34,183 nucleotides of DNA, from contig JAFDGZ010000029.1 of assembly GCA_019309045.1 (NCBI GenBank), positions 1-34,183 on the forward strand, written 5' to 3'. Below the pieces are notes generated by a model. It worked only from the letters and a program-made list of their open reading frames with translations, did no database searches and was not told where the DNA came from. Below, in pieces: positions 8,838-16,624 of this stretch; positions within the stretch are counted from its first letter, which is position 1; each line of letters begins with the position of its first letter. The position numbers and the translations under genes were made by a program. Origin of the DNA: Deltaproteobacteria bacterium (GTDB lineage: Bacteria > Desulfobacterota > Syntrophobacteria > BM002).

Positions 8838-10007
8838 ATGAGAAAGAGAGAAATTGACCATTTTCTTCGCAAGATGCTCGACCATCATGAAAATGTCTCA
8901 GACCTTATTGTGACCGTGGATCGACCATTTCAGGTGGAGTACGACGGCGTGCTCGACGCTGTACCCATGGATGTAGCTATGGACACCTTGACGCCTTTTC
9001 AGGCCGAGATATTTGCCCTCAACCTGTTGGATGGAGACCGCCGCAACATTGAAATGCTTCTCAGCGAGGGCTCATGCGACCTCTCATATCATCTTGCTGG
9101 CAAGGCGCGTTTCCGTGTCAATATCTTTACCCAACGCGGTTACTATTCAGTAGTGATGCGCAAGCTGGAGACACAGATTCCCACAATTGATGATCTTCGC
9201 TTGCCGACCATTTTTAAACAGATGGCTCAGGAGAAAAACGGTCTCATTTTTGTAACCGGTGCTACGGGGAGCGGCAAGTCCACTTCACTGGCGGCAATAT
9301 TGAACGAAGTAAATGATCACCGTCCTGTCCATATTGTAACTCTGGAAGATCCGGTTGAGTTTGTACACCACCATAGACTAGCCACTTTCAACCAGCGTGA
9401 ACTGGGCAGTGACTTCGATACATTTGCCAGCGGTCTGAGGGCGGCTCTCCGACAGGCCCCGAAAATTATCCTCGTTGGAGAAATGCGCGATCGAGAGACC
9501 GTGGAGATAGGCCTGAGTGCAGCAGAAACAGGACACCTGGTACTGACTACTCTACACACGGTCAATGCGGGACAAACCATAAACCGTATACTCGGCATGT
9601 TCGACACCGAGGAGGAGAAGCAGGTGCGGATTCGACTTGCCGACGCTGTACGCTGGGTGGTTTGCCAGCGGCTTCTACCGAAGGAAGGCGGCGGCAGGGT
9701 GGCAGCCTTTGAGATAATGGGCAGCGATATTCGCACCAGAGAGGTTATGCTTCAGGGTGAGAGTGAAGGGAAGACGTTTTACGAGATAATTGAGGCAAAT
9801 CGTTCATTTGGCTGGTGTACCTTCGATGATTCTATCCTGGGTCTGTACCAGGAGGGGCTCATAAACCAGGATACCGCCCTGGCTTACGCTTCCAAAAAAG
9901 CAGTGGTCAGACGCGGCATTGATCGCATCAAGGCAGCCCGCGGTGAGAAGGTGACTGACATCGAAGGACTCGAAATGGACAGGAGCTACGGCAGGGCGAT
10001 TCAGTAG
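8838..10007 (+). CDS. PilU-like second PilT-family ATPase
   Basis: A 389-residue PilT-family ATPase beginning MRKREIDHFL behind GGGAGAG at 6-nt spacing; the frame is open to 8766 but has no better start. Walker A GATGSGKSTS, the Asp box TLEDPVEFVHHH, Walker B KIILVGEMRD and the His box TGHLVLTTLHT are all present, so ATP hydrolysis should be intact. The PilT AIRNLIRE motif is not recognisable, and the C-terminal block (FDDSILGLYQEGLI) resembles PilU. PilU proteins usually support PilT under load rather than retract alone. The gene is 239 bp downstream of pilT and 27 bp upstream of the receiver-like gene, indicating shared function. Confidence 0.85.
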   Translation: MRKREIDHFLRKMLDHHENVSDLIVTVDRPFQVEYDGVLDAVPMDVAMDTLTPFQAEIFALNLLDGDRRNIEMLLSEGSCDLSYHLAGKARFRVNIFTQRGYYSVVMRKLETQIPTIDDLRLPTIFKQMAQEKNGLIFVTGATGSGKSTSLAAILNEVNDHRPVHIVTLEDPVEFVHHHRLATFNQRELGSDFDTFASGLRAALRQAPKIILVGEMRDRETVEIGLSAAETGHLVLTTLHTVNAGQTINRILGMFDTEEEKQVRIRLADAVRWVVCQRLLPKEGGGRVAAFEIMGSDIRTREVMLQGESEGKTFYEIIEANRSFGWCTFDDSILGLYQEGLINQDTALAYASKKAVVRRGIDRIKAARGEKVTDIEGLEMDRSYGRAIQ

Positions 10008-10034
10008 AACTGTCTGCATGCAGAAGGAGAAGTG

Positions 10035-10739
10035 GTGAGAATAAAATGCAGCAACTGCCAGGCGGTTTTTCATCTTGCTGACGATAAAGTGCCTCGAGGG
10101 AAGGCAATCAGAGCCACCTGCAAGAAGTGCAACCAGCTCATAACCGTTGAACCGCAGCCGGCAGGGGAGCGCGGAGGGAATGATGCCCTGGATGCAGAGG
10201 TGGGATTAGATGAGAGAGTGGCAGAGGTCACTGATGCTCCTACTGCCATCAGCATGGATCTGGGCATGGAAGGTGCCTATGAATCTCCACTGGAGGTTCT
10301 CGAGGAGGGGGCTCAAAGCGCCCTCGTCTGTGTTGATGATCCCGAGCGTTTAAAAGCAGTAAAAAGTGCTCTCAAGGAGCTGAAATACCACACCAGTGTT
10401 GCTAGTTCTGTCAAGGAGGCCCTCAGCAAGCTGCGCTACAATTACTATGATTTGGTAATGCTGGATGAACGGTTTTGCGGAGAAGAGCCAGAAAACAATA
10501 CCATCTTGCGGTATTTGCAGCCAATGCCGATGGCTACGAGGAGACGGATCTTCCTGGTGCTCATCAGCGGCGACATCAGAACGCTTGACAATCTCACGGC
10601 ATTTGCCAAGAGCGTCAATGCAGTGGTAAACGTTGCCGACCTCAATAAGCTGAAAATAGTACTGGAACGAGCTCTTGCCGAACATCGCCGTTTTTACAAG
10701 GTATTCCTGGATACGGTTGAAGCCTTCGGCACTATCTGA
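10035..10739 (+). CDS. Zinc-ribbon (MJ0042-type) protein with C-terminal receiver-like domain
   Basis: About 234 residues. The N-terminal zinc ribbon uses CSNC and CKKC pairs (VRIKCSNCQAVFHL...ATCKKCNQLITV), a form common at the start of deltaproteobacterial regulatory proteins. After an acidic linker, a domain from about SALVCVDDPERL shows the receiver pattern: an acidic pair (VDD), a phosphoacceptor-like Asp in LVMLDERF and a Ser in LISGD. The conserved Lys-Pro of true receivers is replaced near VVNVADLNK, so phosphorylation may be lost or altered. GTG at 10035 is preferred over GTG at 10032 because AAGGAG then sits at 5-nt spacing. Its position directly behind the two pilus ATPases suggests a pilus regulator. 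Confidence 0.75.
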   Translation: MRIKCSNCQAVFHLADDKVPRGKAIRATCKKCNQLITVEPQPAGERGGNDALDAEVGLDERVAEVTDAPTAISMDLGMEGAYESPLEVLEEGAQSALVCVDDPERLKAVKSALKELKYHTSVASSVKEALSKLRYNYYDLVMLDERFCGEEPENNTILRYLQPMPMATRRRIFLVLISGDIRTLDNLTAFAKSVNAVVNVADLNKLKIVLERALAEHRRFYKVFLDTVEAFGTI

Positions 10740-10849
10740 ATGCAGAAAGCGCTTGATCGGTATGAAACGAGCGTGTTTACAGGGGCCCTAGTCTCCTGAC
10801 GCTTCTCGCAGGCACAGCAGCAGCCGAGGCCAGATAGAAAACGCCAAGA

Positions 10850-10894
10850 ACCCAACAAATCCTCCAAACTCAACAAACCCAAGAAACCCCAAGG
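10850..10894. repeat. Degenerate A/C-rich tandem repeat
   Basis: Irregular reiterations of CCAACAAAT / CTCAACAAACC / CAAGAAACC occur here. The 12-mer AACTCAACAAAC is shared with 1642-1653. Confidence 0.5.
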
Positions 10895-10991
10895 AACACA
10901 TCAATCCGCAGCCCATAAATGGTGATTTGCTATCATATATCGCTGCCAGACAATCGCTCCTCCCGCATGATTCCCGATAGTGGATAACTGA

Positions 10992-11242
10992 TAATGGTTA
11001 ATGGCAAAATGAAAGTGCACCTGATAGCCAATATCGTCAACCAGGTGGGAGAGGGAATTGGAGGCACGGCAAAGAGTTGGTAGCCGCAGGCTTTAGACTG
11101 CGTTTTCCTGTGTTGATATCTATTTCGGCAAACAATTGCGCCATGGCGCCATTGTAATACTGGCGGCAGACTCGGCCTTCAGGTTAGCCGCCAGCAATCG
11201 GCTGGTGAAAGGGGTGCATTTTCATTTTGCCATCAACCGATA
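10992..11242. mobile_element. MITE-like inverted-repeat element, copy A (about 251 bp)
   Basis: Left terminus 10996-11021 and right terminus 11213-11238 are inverted repeats matching at 24 of 26 positions (GGTTRATGGCAAAATGAAAR core ending TGCACC). The interior is closely similar to 19955-20197 across its whole length. It includes a hairpin-forming GCAGGCTTTAGACTGC segment at 11085-11102 in which one arm base is changed relative to copy B. No transposase frame is inside, so it would need one supplied in trans. Target duplication could not be resolved; GATAATG occurs at both ends. Confidence 0.75.
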
Positions 11243-11405
11243 ATGAATACCCGCTCAGGCTGAATTCGGCAGCGAAATTCCTGTTGCCTTGCTGTCTCAT
11301 TCGACGTACATTATAAGCAGAACAACCTGTGGCTTGACAGGAAAGCATTTTGCTGGATTGCTCGAATTGGAGACGGCCAACTAGCCAGATGCCAGGTATT
11401 GCAGC

Positions 11406-11705
11406 ATGAAGTTTTTTGCCCTCTGGAAAAGAAAAAAGAGTGTTCACGAGTTGTATCTGAGAATTGACAATTGCCGCAGCACAATATCGCAAGTGACTGC
11501 AGCTTTGACAACCGAGCAGCTGGATCCTGCTGTGGCTTCACGCTTTCGTGAATTGCAGAGAGCTTTGCAGAAAGTGGACGTGGCCCAACTGCGTGAAAGA
11601 GATATGCAAAAGATTGAAAAGGCCACCAACAAGCTTCTTGCTGATTTTCGCAGTCTTTATCTTGTGGGCAAGCTGAAAAACATTCACGAGGGATTTTTGC
11701 ATTAG
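11406..11705 (+). CDS. Small helical protein of unknown function
   Basis: A 99-residue frame, rich in Leu, Arg, Lys, Glu and Gln with heptad-like spacing (for example FRELQRALQKVDVAQLRERD), predicted to be mostly alpha-helical or coiled-coil and soluble. No known family is recognised. A Shine-Dalgarno sequence is not evident before the ATG, and a TTGACA at 11333-11338 has no good -10 partner. The gene sits alone between the MITE-like element and the tRNA-Ala promoter. The coding call rests on length and composition only. Confidence 0.45.
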   Translation: MKFFALWKRKKSVHELYLRIDNCRSTISQVTAALTTEQLDPAVASRFRELQRALQKVDVAQLRERDMQKIEKATNKLLADFRSLYLVGKLKNIHEGFLH

Positions 11706-11788
11706 CAAAGATTTTCTCTTTACTTTTCTGACAGACTGCCTCCTTTTCAATCGACGAAGCGGCAAACAAGTAGAGTGACAAGATCTGC

Positions 11789-11817
11789 TTGACATGGTAG
11801 AAGGTTGAGTCTATAAG
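11789..11817 (+). promoter_or_regulatory. sigma-70 promoter of tRNA-Ala
   Basis: A consensus -35 TTGACA (11789-11794), a 17-bp spacer and TATAAG (11812-11817) lie 17 bp upstream of the mature tRNA 5' end. Confidence 0.85.
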
Positions 11818-11834
11818 AACGTCGACGAATCGTA

Positions 11835-11910
11835 GGGGACGTAGCTCAGTTGGGAGAGCGCAGCGTTCGCAACGCTGAGGTCGTGGGTTCGACTCCCATC
11901 GTCTCCACCA
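11835..11910 (+). tRNA. tRNA-Ala (anticodon CGC), CCA encoded
   Basis: A 76-nt cloverleaf: acceptor GGGGACG/CGTCTCC, D arm GCTC...GAGC, anticodon stem CAGCG/CGCTG with loop TTCGCAA (anticodon CGC, reading GCG), T arm GTGGG-TTCGACT-CCCAT, and CCA encoded. Confidence 0.95.
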
Positions 11911-11921
11911 GAAGTCAATCC

Positions 11922-11948
11922 ACCGCGGCTGGGGTCGCGGTTTTTTTT
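11922..11948 (+). terminator. Rho-independent terminator after tRNA-Ala
   Basis: Stem ACCGCG/CGCGGT with an 8-nt loop is followed by a run of eight T (11941-11948), 11 bp downstream of the tRNA. Confidence 0.85.
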
Positions 11949-11976
11949 GAGCCGAGATGGGCCACGTCTACATCTG

Positions 11977-12005
11977 TTGACAGTGCCGCAGCCTTCCTTT
12001 ATAGT
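11977..12005 (+). promoter_or_regulatory. sigma-70 promoter of hisB
   Basis: TTGACA (11977-11982), a 17-bp spacer and TATAGT (12000-12005) make a near-consensus promoter. It implies a 5' leader of roughly 55 nt before the GTG start. Confidence 0.8.
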
Positions 12006-12067
12006 GCCAACGACTAGAGACGGTTGTTTTCCTGGTAATTCTTGTTCACTACAAATGGAGATCGCTG

Positions 12068-12658
12068 GTGGCAGAGCGGACAGCAAGCGTGCAGCGCAAG
12101 ACAAAGGAGACCGAAGTCTCGGTGGTGCTTGTTTTAGGCGGTGCCGGCAAGAGTCGCCTGGAGACCTCCATCGGCTTCCTGGACCACATGCTCGATCTTT
12201 TTGCCACCCATGGCCGATTTGACCTGGAAGTACGAGCTCGAGGAGATCTGCAGGTCGACCAACATCATACTGTAGAGGATGTGGGCATCTGTCTTGGACA
12301 GGCCTTCAAGGAAGCACTGGGAGATAGACGTGGTATAGGTCGCTATGGTCAACAAGCAGTTCCGATGGACGAGGCCCTGGCCTCGGTGGTCGTTGATCTG
12401 TCCAATCGTCCATACCTGGTGTATCGGGTCCCGGAGCTGGCGGAGAGGGTGGGTGATTTCGAGACGCAGTTGGTGCGAGAGTTTTTCTACGCCTTTGCCC
12501 AGAACGCCGGGGCCACCTTGCACGTCAATGTGCTATATGGAGAAAACAGCCATCACATCCTCGAGGCTGTCTTCAAGGCGTGGGCGCACGCCATGCGCAA
12601 GGCGTGCCGCCTGGAGCCCGGAATGGGAGAAGTGCCGTCCACTAAAGGTGTCTTGTAA
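12068..12658 (+). CDS. hisB: Imidazoleglycerol-phosphate dehydratase
   Basis: A 196-residue monofunctional HisB that dehydrates imidazole glycerol phosphate to imidazole acetol phosphate, the sixth step in histidine synthesis. The metal-binding His/Glu clusters are all visible: FLDHMLDLFATHG, then DQHHTVEDVG, and the C-terminal HHILEAVFKAWAHAMR. MDEALA, which follows the first half, is also conserved. Length is normal and there is no phosphatase extension. The start is GTG with a GGAG-like site (AATGGAGATC) a little upstream. No other his gene is in the window. It has its own strong promoter and lies between two tRNA transcription units. Confidence 0.95.
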   Translation: MAERTASVQRKTKETEVSVVLVLGGAGKSRLETSIGFLDHMLDLFATHGRFDLEVRARGDLQVDQHHTVEDVGICLGQAFKEALGDRRGIGRYGQQAVPMDEALASVVVDLSNRPYLVYRVPELAERVGDFETQLVREFFYAFAQNAGATLHVNVLYGENSHHILEAVFKAWAHAMRKACRLEPGMGEVPSTKGVL

Positions 12659-12681
12659 GCATGGGAAAAGATGGTCGTTAC

Positions 12682-12710
12682 TTGACAAGCAGTCGAGCAT
12701 GGATTAATAA
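12682..12710 (+). promoter_or_regulatory. sigma-70 promoter of tRNA-fMet
   Basis: TTGACA (12682-12687), a 17-bp spacer and TAATAA (12705-12710) lie 17 bp upstream of the tRNA 5' end. Confidence 0.75.
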
Positions 12711-12727
12711 TGATCAGTAACAGCTGA

Positions 12728-12804
<77 letters not shown>

Positions 12805-12814
12805 GGCAAGATCA

Positions 12815-12845
12815 GGGACTTGCGGGAAGCCGCAAGCCCTTTTTT
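12815..12845 (+). terminator. Rho-independent terminator after tRNA-fMet
   Basis: GGG-A-CTTGCGG pairs with CCGCAAG-CCC around a GAAG loop and is followed by six T. The T tract overlaps the stop codon of the convergent kinase-like gene. The reverse orientation lacks a T run, so it should act only on the plus strand. Confidence 0.85.
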
Positions 12846-13533
12846 ATTTTAAATCTTCAGCTGCTTTGACTGCCTTGGTCACCTGGCAGGGTTGCATGCC
12901 GCCGGAAGTGTTGCTATCAAGCAGGTATTGTATAGAGATTGCCAGAAATGCAGCAGCTTTTTCCAGATCAATGAGGTCCATACTCAAAGTCAGGTGAAAC
13001 AGCTGCGGTTCACCGAATTTCTTACCGCAAATCGTCCGCAGGAACCACTCGTGATTTCTGTCTTTGGCCTCGAGAATCCTGGCCACCCGGGAAGGGAGGA
13101 TGCCGAGAGTATGGTGGGCGTAGTTTCGGCGCCACTCAAAAGAGGCGGCCAAGCGGACGTGCAGGCAGTCAGGTACATCCTGCAGGAAGAAGTGAGCCGC
13201 CCGTCCTACGATTACCACATTGTCCTTTTCTGCCACTGCCAGCAAGAGATCTCTGAGTGATTCCTGATACTGCTGATCTTTCACCAGAGTCTTGTCATAG
13301 GCGGCAATGCGTTCAATGTGGAGCCCGCTGAAGAACTTGAAGAATATGTCAGACACGGTGTGGCCGCTATGTTCTTCGGCTGGTTGCCAATTTTTTCCTT
13401 TGGCGTGAAACCTCTCAGCCACCAGTTGAAAATGAGACTTGTCCACGTATGCGTAGTTGAGGTTCTTGGAGAGAAGCTTCCCCAGTTTTCTCCCCCCGGA
13501 GGCATACTTGCGAGAGATTGTGATTACTGCCAC
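12844..13533 (-). CDS. Cytidylate-kinase-like family protein
   Basis: A 229-residue P-loop-like kinase family protein. The N-terminus MAVITISRKYASGGRKLG matches the form ITISR.xGSGG.xIG of the cytidylate-kinase-like family (Pfam Cytidylate_kin2 type), and VVIVGRAAHFFL matches the conserved VIVGRGANFIL block. In place of the strict GxxGxGK loop it has ASGGRKLG, as in its family. The true substrate of these proteins is unestablished. Most of the C-terminal half is helical and basic, with an ARILEAKDRN lid-like segment. The ATG is preceded by GGAA. It is convergent with tRNA-fMet and divergent from the PilZ region. Confidence 0.75.
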   Translation of the reverse strand: MAVITISRKYASGGRKLGKLLSKNLNYAYVDKSHFQLVAERFHAKGKNWQPAEEHSGHTVSDIFFKFFSGLHIERIAAYDKTLVKDQQYQESLRDLLLAVAEKDNVVIVGRAAHFFLQDVPDCLHVRLAASFEWRRNYAHHTLGILPSRVARILEAKDRNHEWFLRTICGKKFGEPQLFHLTLSMDLIDLEKAAAFLAISIQYLLDSNTSGGMQPCQVTKAVKAAEDLK

Positions 13534-14006
13534 GGAAGATTCCTTTCGTTATGTGGGAATAGGCGTCATGGTGGGAATCGGCAGACCCTCCTGACACTTA
13601 GCAGACGCTATTCCTTCCTTTGCTTCCGCCAAGGATGCATCTGCATAACTTCTGTTGAATCGTGAGATTATTTTTACCATAGCAGCCAGGGATACGTCAA
13701 AACTTGGGTAATGACTTTTCTCCACAGGAAAGCAGAAGATGAGAAGCCGTCACCCGAGTATGAAATTTGGGTTGCTGTGATATAGCAAGCATCCAGGGAA
13801 ACTTGTCTGAAAGCTCTTCTTAGAAACTGATGCTTGATATATTATGGCAGCCACCAATCAATTTTGCTGTTGTAAAAGTATGGCAAATTAAGTACATTAT
13901 TGCTATCAAATTATTCCCGCACATCAGCTATCCGTGTAAGAATTTCTTTCACATTGGGCACCGACCAAGCAAGGGCCAAAAGCTCCATCCGAAAGGGCGC
14001 CTCTGT
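13534..14006. other. Divergent intergenic region, 473 bp
   Basis: It contains the minus-strand promoter candidate above and A/T-rich DNA around 13830-13915. The PilZ frame is open back to 13830, but that part is not like the family. No RNA gene is recognised. Confidence 0.35.
13671..13700 (-). promoter_or_regulatory. Putative promoter of the cytidylate-kinase-like gene
   Basis: On the minus strand TTGACG (13700-13695), an 18-bp spacer and TAAAAA (13676-13671) lie about 135 bp upstream of the start codon. Confidence 0.4.
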
Positions 14007-14372
14007 ATGAATGCATCACCCAACAAACGGCAAAGTCCCAGGGTGCCGGTATCTTTTCTTGTACGGTGCGGTCTCGGTGGAATAGATGAAATGTGGGGGG
14101 AGGCTGCCAATCTGAGCACAGGCGGCATTGGCATCGGTATCAACCATCCGTTGGCTACTCGGGAAAAACTGGAAGTAGATTTTCTCTTGCCGGAAAAAAG
14201 ACGTACCCTGAGCATGAAGGGGGAGGTTGTCTGGTGCCAGTTTCACTATGACAGCGACTCCGAGTCGAGAACTCTTTTTACTGCTGGCATCAAGTTCCTG
14301 GATCTCGGCCAACCGGAGCGCAGTTTGCTAGAGGATTGTGTCTTGCGATTGCTTCAAGAGAGACAAAAATAG
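14007..14372 (+). CDS. PilZ-domain protein (c-di-GMP receptor candidate)
   Basis: A 121-residue single-domain PilZ protein. The two c-di-GMP contact motifs are present: the RxxxR element in KRQSPRVPV near the N-terminus and the N/DxSxxG element NLSTGGIGI about 30 residues later. The remaining beta-barrel strands (EVDFLLPEK..., KGEVVWCQF, AGIKFLDL) follow. The ATG at 14007 places the RxxxR motif directly after the start, as in compact PilZ proteins; GAAAGGG is upstream. In this motility-rich neighbourhood it may couple c-di-GMP to pili, but it is not in an operon with pilT. The frame extends further upstream without a recognisable domain. Confidence 0.85.
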   Translation: MNASPNKRQSPRVPVSFLVRCGLGGIDEMWGEAANLSTGGIGIGINHPLATREKLEVDFLLPEKRRTLSMKGEVVWCQFHYDSDSESRTLFTAGIKFLDLGQPERSLLEDCVLRLLQERQK

Positions 14373-14453
14373 GTGCATGGCTGCCAATTTTTGTCGTGGC
14401 AGCAATGATGAAATTTGCAGAGAGCTCCAGGTGTGCTCTGAGAAATATTCGCC

Positions 14454-14645
14454 TCAATCGGAATACTGGTGTATGGGTGCCCTCTCAATGCCCGGGATGG
14501 AGTATTCGCTTGGGTCTCCCCGCCACAATGAAAAATAGGGCAATTCCTCCTTGAACTTATCGAGCTTCTCACAGGATCCTGCACATGCCGCTTTAGGCTT
14601 GTCAGCCCTGTCACATTTCAGGCAAGGGCTTCTATCAATTGCCAT
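14454..14645 (-). CDS. Small Cys-motif (zinc-finger-like) protein
   Basis: A 63-residue frame on the minus strand whose ATG is preceded by CAGGGAG at about 6-nt spacing, a strong ribosome binding site. It carries CLKC and CAGSC (Cys8, Cys11, Cys21, Cys25), a CX2C-X9-CX3C arrangement suited to one zinc ion, then a charged helix (EKLDKFKEEL) and an aromatic tail. It resembles short Cys-cluster proteins common in deltaproteobacteria, but no named family can be given. A Cys-rich plus-strand frame at 14338-14538 overlaps its 3' end and is judged less likely because it starts inside pilZ without a good site. Confidence 0.5.
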   Translation of the reverse strand: MAIDRSPCLKCDRADKPKAACAGSCEKLDKFKEELPYFSLWRGDPSEYSIPGIERAPIHQYSD

Positions 14646-15155
14646 GACGCACTCCCTGCACAAGGTGAACGATAAATTGGCCTGCCCTGCATTGGTATCT
14701 TTACAGAGTGATATTGCAGAAGGTGTGCCAAACAGCCAGGCCATATCCCTGGATTGACATATCTTAATTACCAGGAAACCCTCTTTCCTGTATGGTGAGG
14801 GGCGCTGCTACCCAATAGTCGACAGTGTTGATTCCCCTACTGGGTGTGATCAGGATTGATGCGGCAGTGCCAGAGTGGCTGGTTTTCTGTTATGGGCCCC
14901 AATCGTCAGTGCTGCATGTAACACAGCCAGGCTCATCGCCGTCATTAGGTGCATGGCTGGACCAGAGACCTCTTTGCCGGGTCATGCAAAGCAGCAGGAT
15001 CTAGCCAGCCAAAGCGCGATACTATTATCGCGGCCCGAAAAACAGAGAAATTGTTGCTAGGAGCAATCTTGACATGACTTCCAATTTACCTGTAGGGTTC
15101 ATGGATGGAATTGGCACTCCCACAGCGGTGACACAGATGGCAGAAAGGTACAGCA
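14646..15155. other. Intergenic region, 510 bp
   Basis: A plus-strand frame at 14875-15060 has no ribosome binding site and no motif. A possible promoter for the response regulator is at 15069-15096. Nothing else is supported. Confidence 0.35.
15069..15096 (+). promoter_or_regulatory. Weak promoter candidate for the sigma-54 response regulator
   Basis: A perfect -35 TTGACA (15069-15074) is followed after 16 bp by a poor -10 TGTAGG (15091-15096). Confidence 0.3.
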
Positions 15156-16535
15156 GTGATTACTTCACAGGAAATTTACATTATCGAAGATGATGACGAT
15201 CTGCGAGATATCCTGGAAACTGGATTGCTGACGAGATATAGAGTGCGATCCTTTGCCAATGCCACCACCGGGCTGAAGGCAATACGGCAGCACCCTCCAG
15301 ATCTATTGCTGCTCGATGTTATGCTGCCAGATATCAACGGCATCGAGGTACTCAGAGAGGTCAGAAATATACAGCCACAGACAGTTGTTGTCATGATGAC
15401 AGCATCGGGCGATTTGCAGACTGCTGTGGCAGCTATGAAGTTAGGGGCTTACGACTACATCAGCAAGCCCATCAATATGGATGCCCTGGACATGAGCATC
15501 CAGAACGCCTTCGAAAAGATAAGACTGAGAAAAGAAGTACAGGCCCTGCAGGAAACCTACCTCCGGGAAAACGTTCCATGCTTTATTGGTGAAAGCAACG
15601 CTATTCAAGGGGTCATGCAGGTTGTGGACAAGGTGGCCAGGGCACAATATACCCCGGTGCTCATTGTCGGCGAAACAGGCACAGGCAAGGAGTTGATTGC
15701 CAATGCGATTCACTACAAGAGCCCACACTTCAACGGTCCTTTCATTACGCTGAACTGCTCAGCCATACCAAGAGAATTGATAGAGAGCGAACTTTTTGGT
15801 TATGAAAAGGGCGCTTTTACAGGCGCTCACACCTCGGGCAAGCAGGGGTTGGTGGAACAGGCTGCATCAGGCACCCTGTTTCTCGATGAAGTGGGGGACT
15901 TGAGTATTGAAGCACAGGCCAAACTGCTGCGTTTTCTCGAGGAAGGGGAATATTACCGGGTAGGGGGAACCAAAAAACTGCACATTCGCACCCGGGTTGT
16001 GTCAGCAACCAACAAAGACCTCGAGACCATGACCGAAGAAGGGCTGTTCAGGAGGGATCTCTACTATCGCCTTGCAGTAATCAAACTGGAAATTCCCTCC
16101 CTCAATGAGCGTCGGGAAGATATCGTCCCCATAGCGAAGCATTTTTTGGCAGAATTCAACCAGAAGCATGACAAGAGTTTTAGAGGCTTCACGAGAGAGG
16201 CCGAAAAGGGCTTGCGGGAACATGTCTGGAAAGGCAATGTCCGGGAATTGCGAAACGTAGTGGAGCGGGGTGTGCTGATCGGTGAGGGTTCTGAGTTGTC
16301 GATTGAGGATCTGGGGATCAAGAGTGGGGCATCAGGCGGTCTGCTGCAAGAAGAAGGAGATGCTGGGCAATTTCCACCTTTGCCTGAGAATGGCATAGAC
16401 CTGCAGGCCCTGGAACGTCATTATATGAAGGAGGCCTATGAAAGAGCAGGCGGCAATGAGACAAAAGCTGCTCGACTTCTGGGTATGACCTACTATCGCT
16501 ACCGATATCGCAGGAAAAAAATAAAAGATTTTTGA
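15156..16535 (+). CDS. NtrC-family sigma-54-dependent response regulator
   Basis: A 459-residue three-domain activator. The receiver has acidic residues EDDDD at 11-15, phosphoacceptor Asp54 (LLLLDVMLPD) and Lys104 in SKP. The AAA+ domain has Walker A GETGTGKE at 172-179, the GAFTGAH loop that contacts sigma-54, Walker B TLFLDEVGDL and an arginine-finger region. The C-terminal Fis-type helix-turn-helix contains NETKAARLLGMTYYRYRYR. It should drive transcription from -24/-12 promoters when phosphorylated. The start is GTG with AAAGG 7 nt upstream. No histidine kinase is adjacent, so it is an orphan in this window. Targets are unknown; one possible sigma-54 site lies upstream of the FHA gene. 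Confidence 0.95.
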   Translation: MITSQEIYIIEDDDDLRDILETGLLTRYRVRSFANATTGLKAIRQHPPDLLLLDVMLPDINGIEVLREVRNIQPQTVVVMMTASGDLQTAVAAMKLGAYDYISKPINMDALDMSIQNAFEKIRLRKEVQALQETYLRENVPCFIGESNAIQGVMQVVDKVARAQYTPVLIVGETGTGKELIANAIHYKSPHFNGPFITLNCSAIPRELIESELFGYEKGAFTGAHTSGKQGLVEQAASGTLFLDEVGDLSIEAQAKLLRFLEEGEYYRVGGTKKLHIRTRVVSATNKDLETMTEEGLFRRDLYYRLAVIKLEIPSLNERREDIVPIAKHFLAEFNQKHDKSFRGFTREAEKGLREHVWKGNVRELRNVVERGVLIGEGSELSIEDLGIKSGASGGLLQEEGDAGQFPPLPENGIDLQALERHYMKEAYERAGGNETKAARLLGMTYYRYRYRRKKIKDF

Positions 16536-16624
16536 GAGGCTGTCCCTGTGACCTGTAAATGGTGCTTACTGGCGACTGTCTGCTGATGCCACCATGCTGC
16601 AGGCGAGCGAAGAGAGAACTGACC

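Larger units (their letters stand above)
10740..11405. other. Intergenic region, 666 bp, carrying repeats
   Basis: It contains the A/C-rich repeat and the inverted-repeat element listed separately. Outside these, no promoter, terminator or frame with coding character is seen. Confidence 0.5.

Noticed and set aside
14338-14538. Cys-rich plus-strand frame beginning inside pilZ
   Set aside because: It starts at a GTG without a Shine-Dalgarno sequence, within the end of pilZ, and overlaps the better-supported minus-strand small gene.
14875-15060. 61-codon plus-strand frame upstream of the response regulator
   Set aside because: It has no ribosome binding site or domain, and it sits in a gap with irregular composition.
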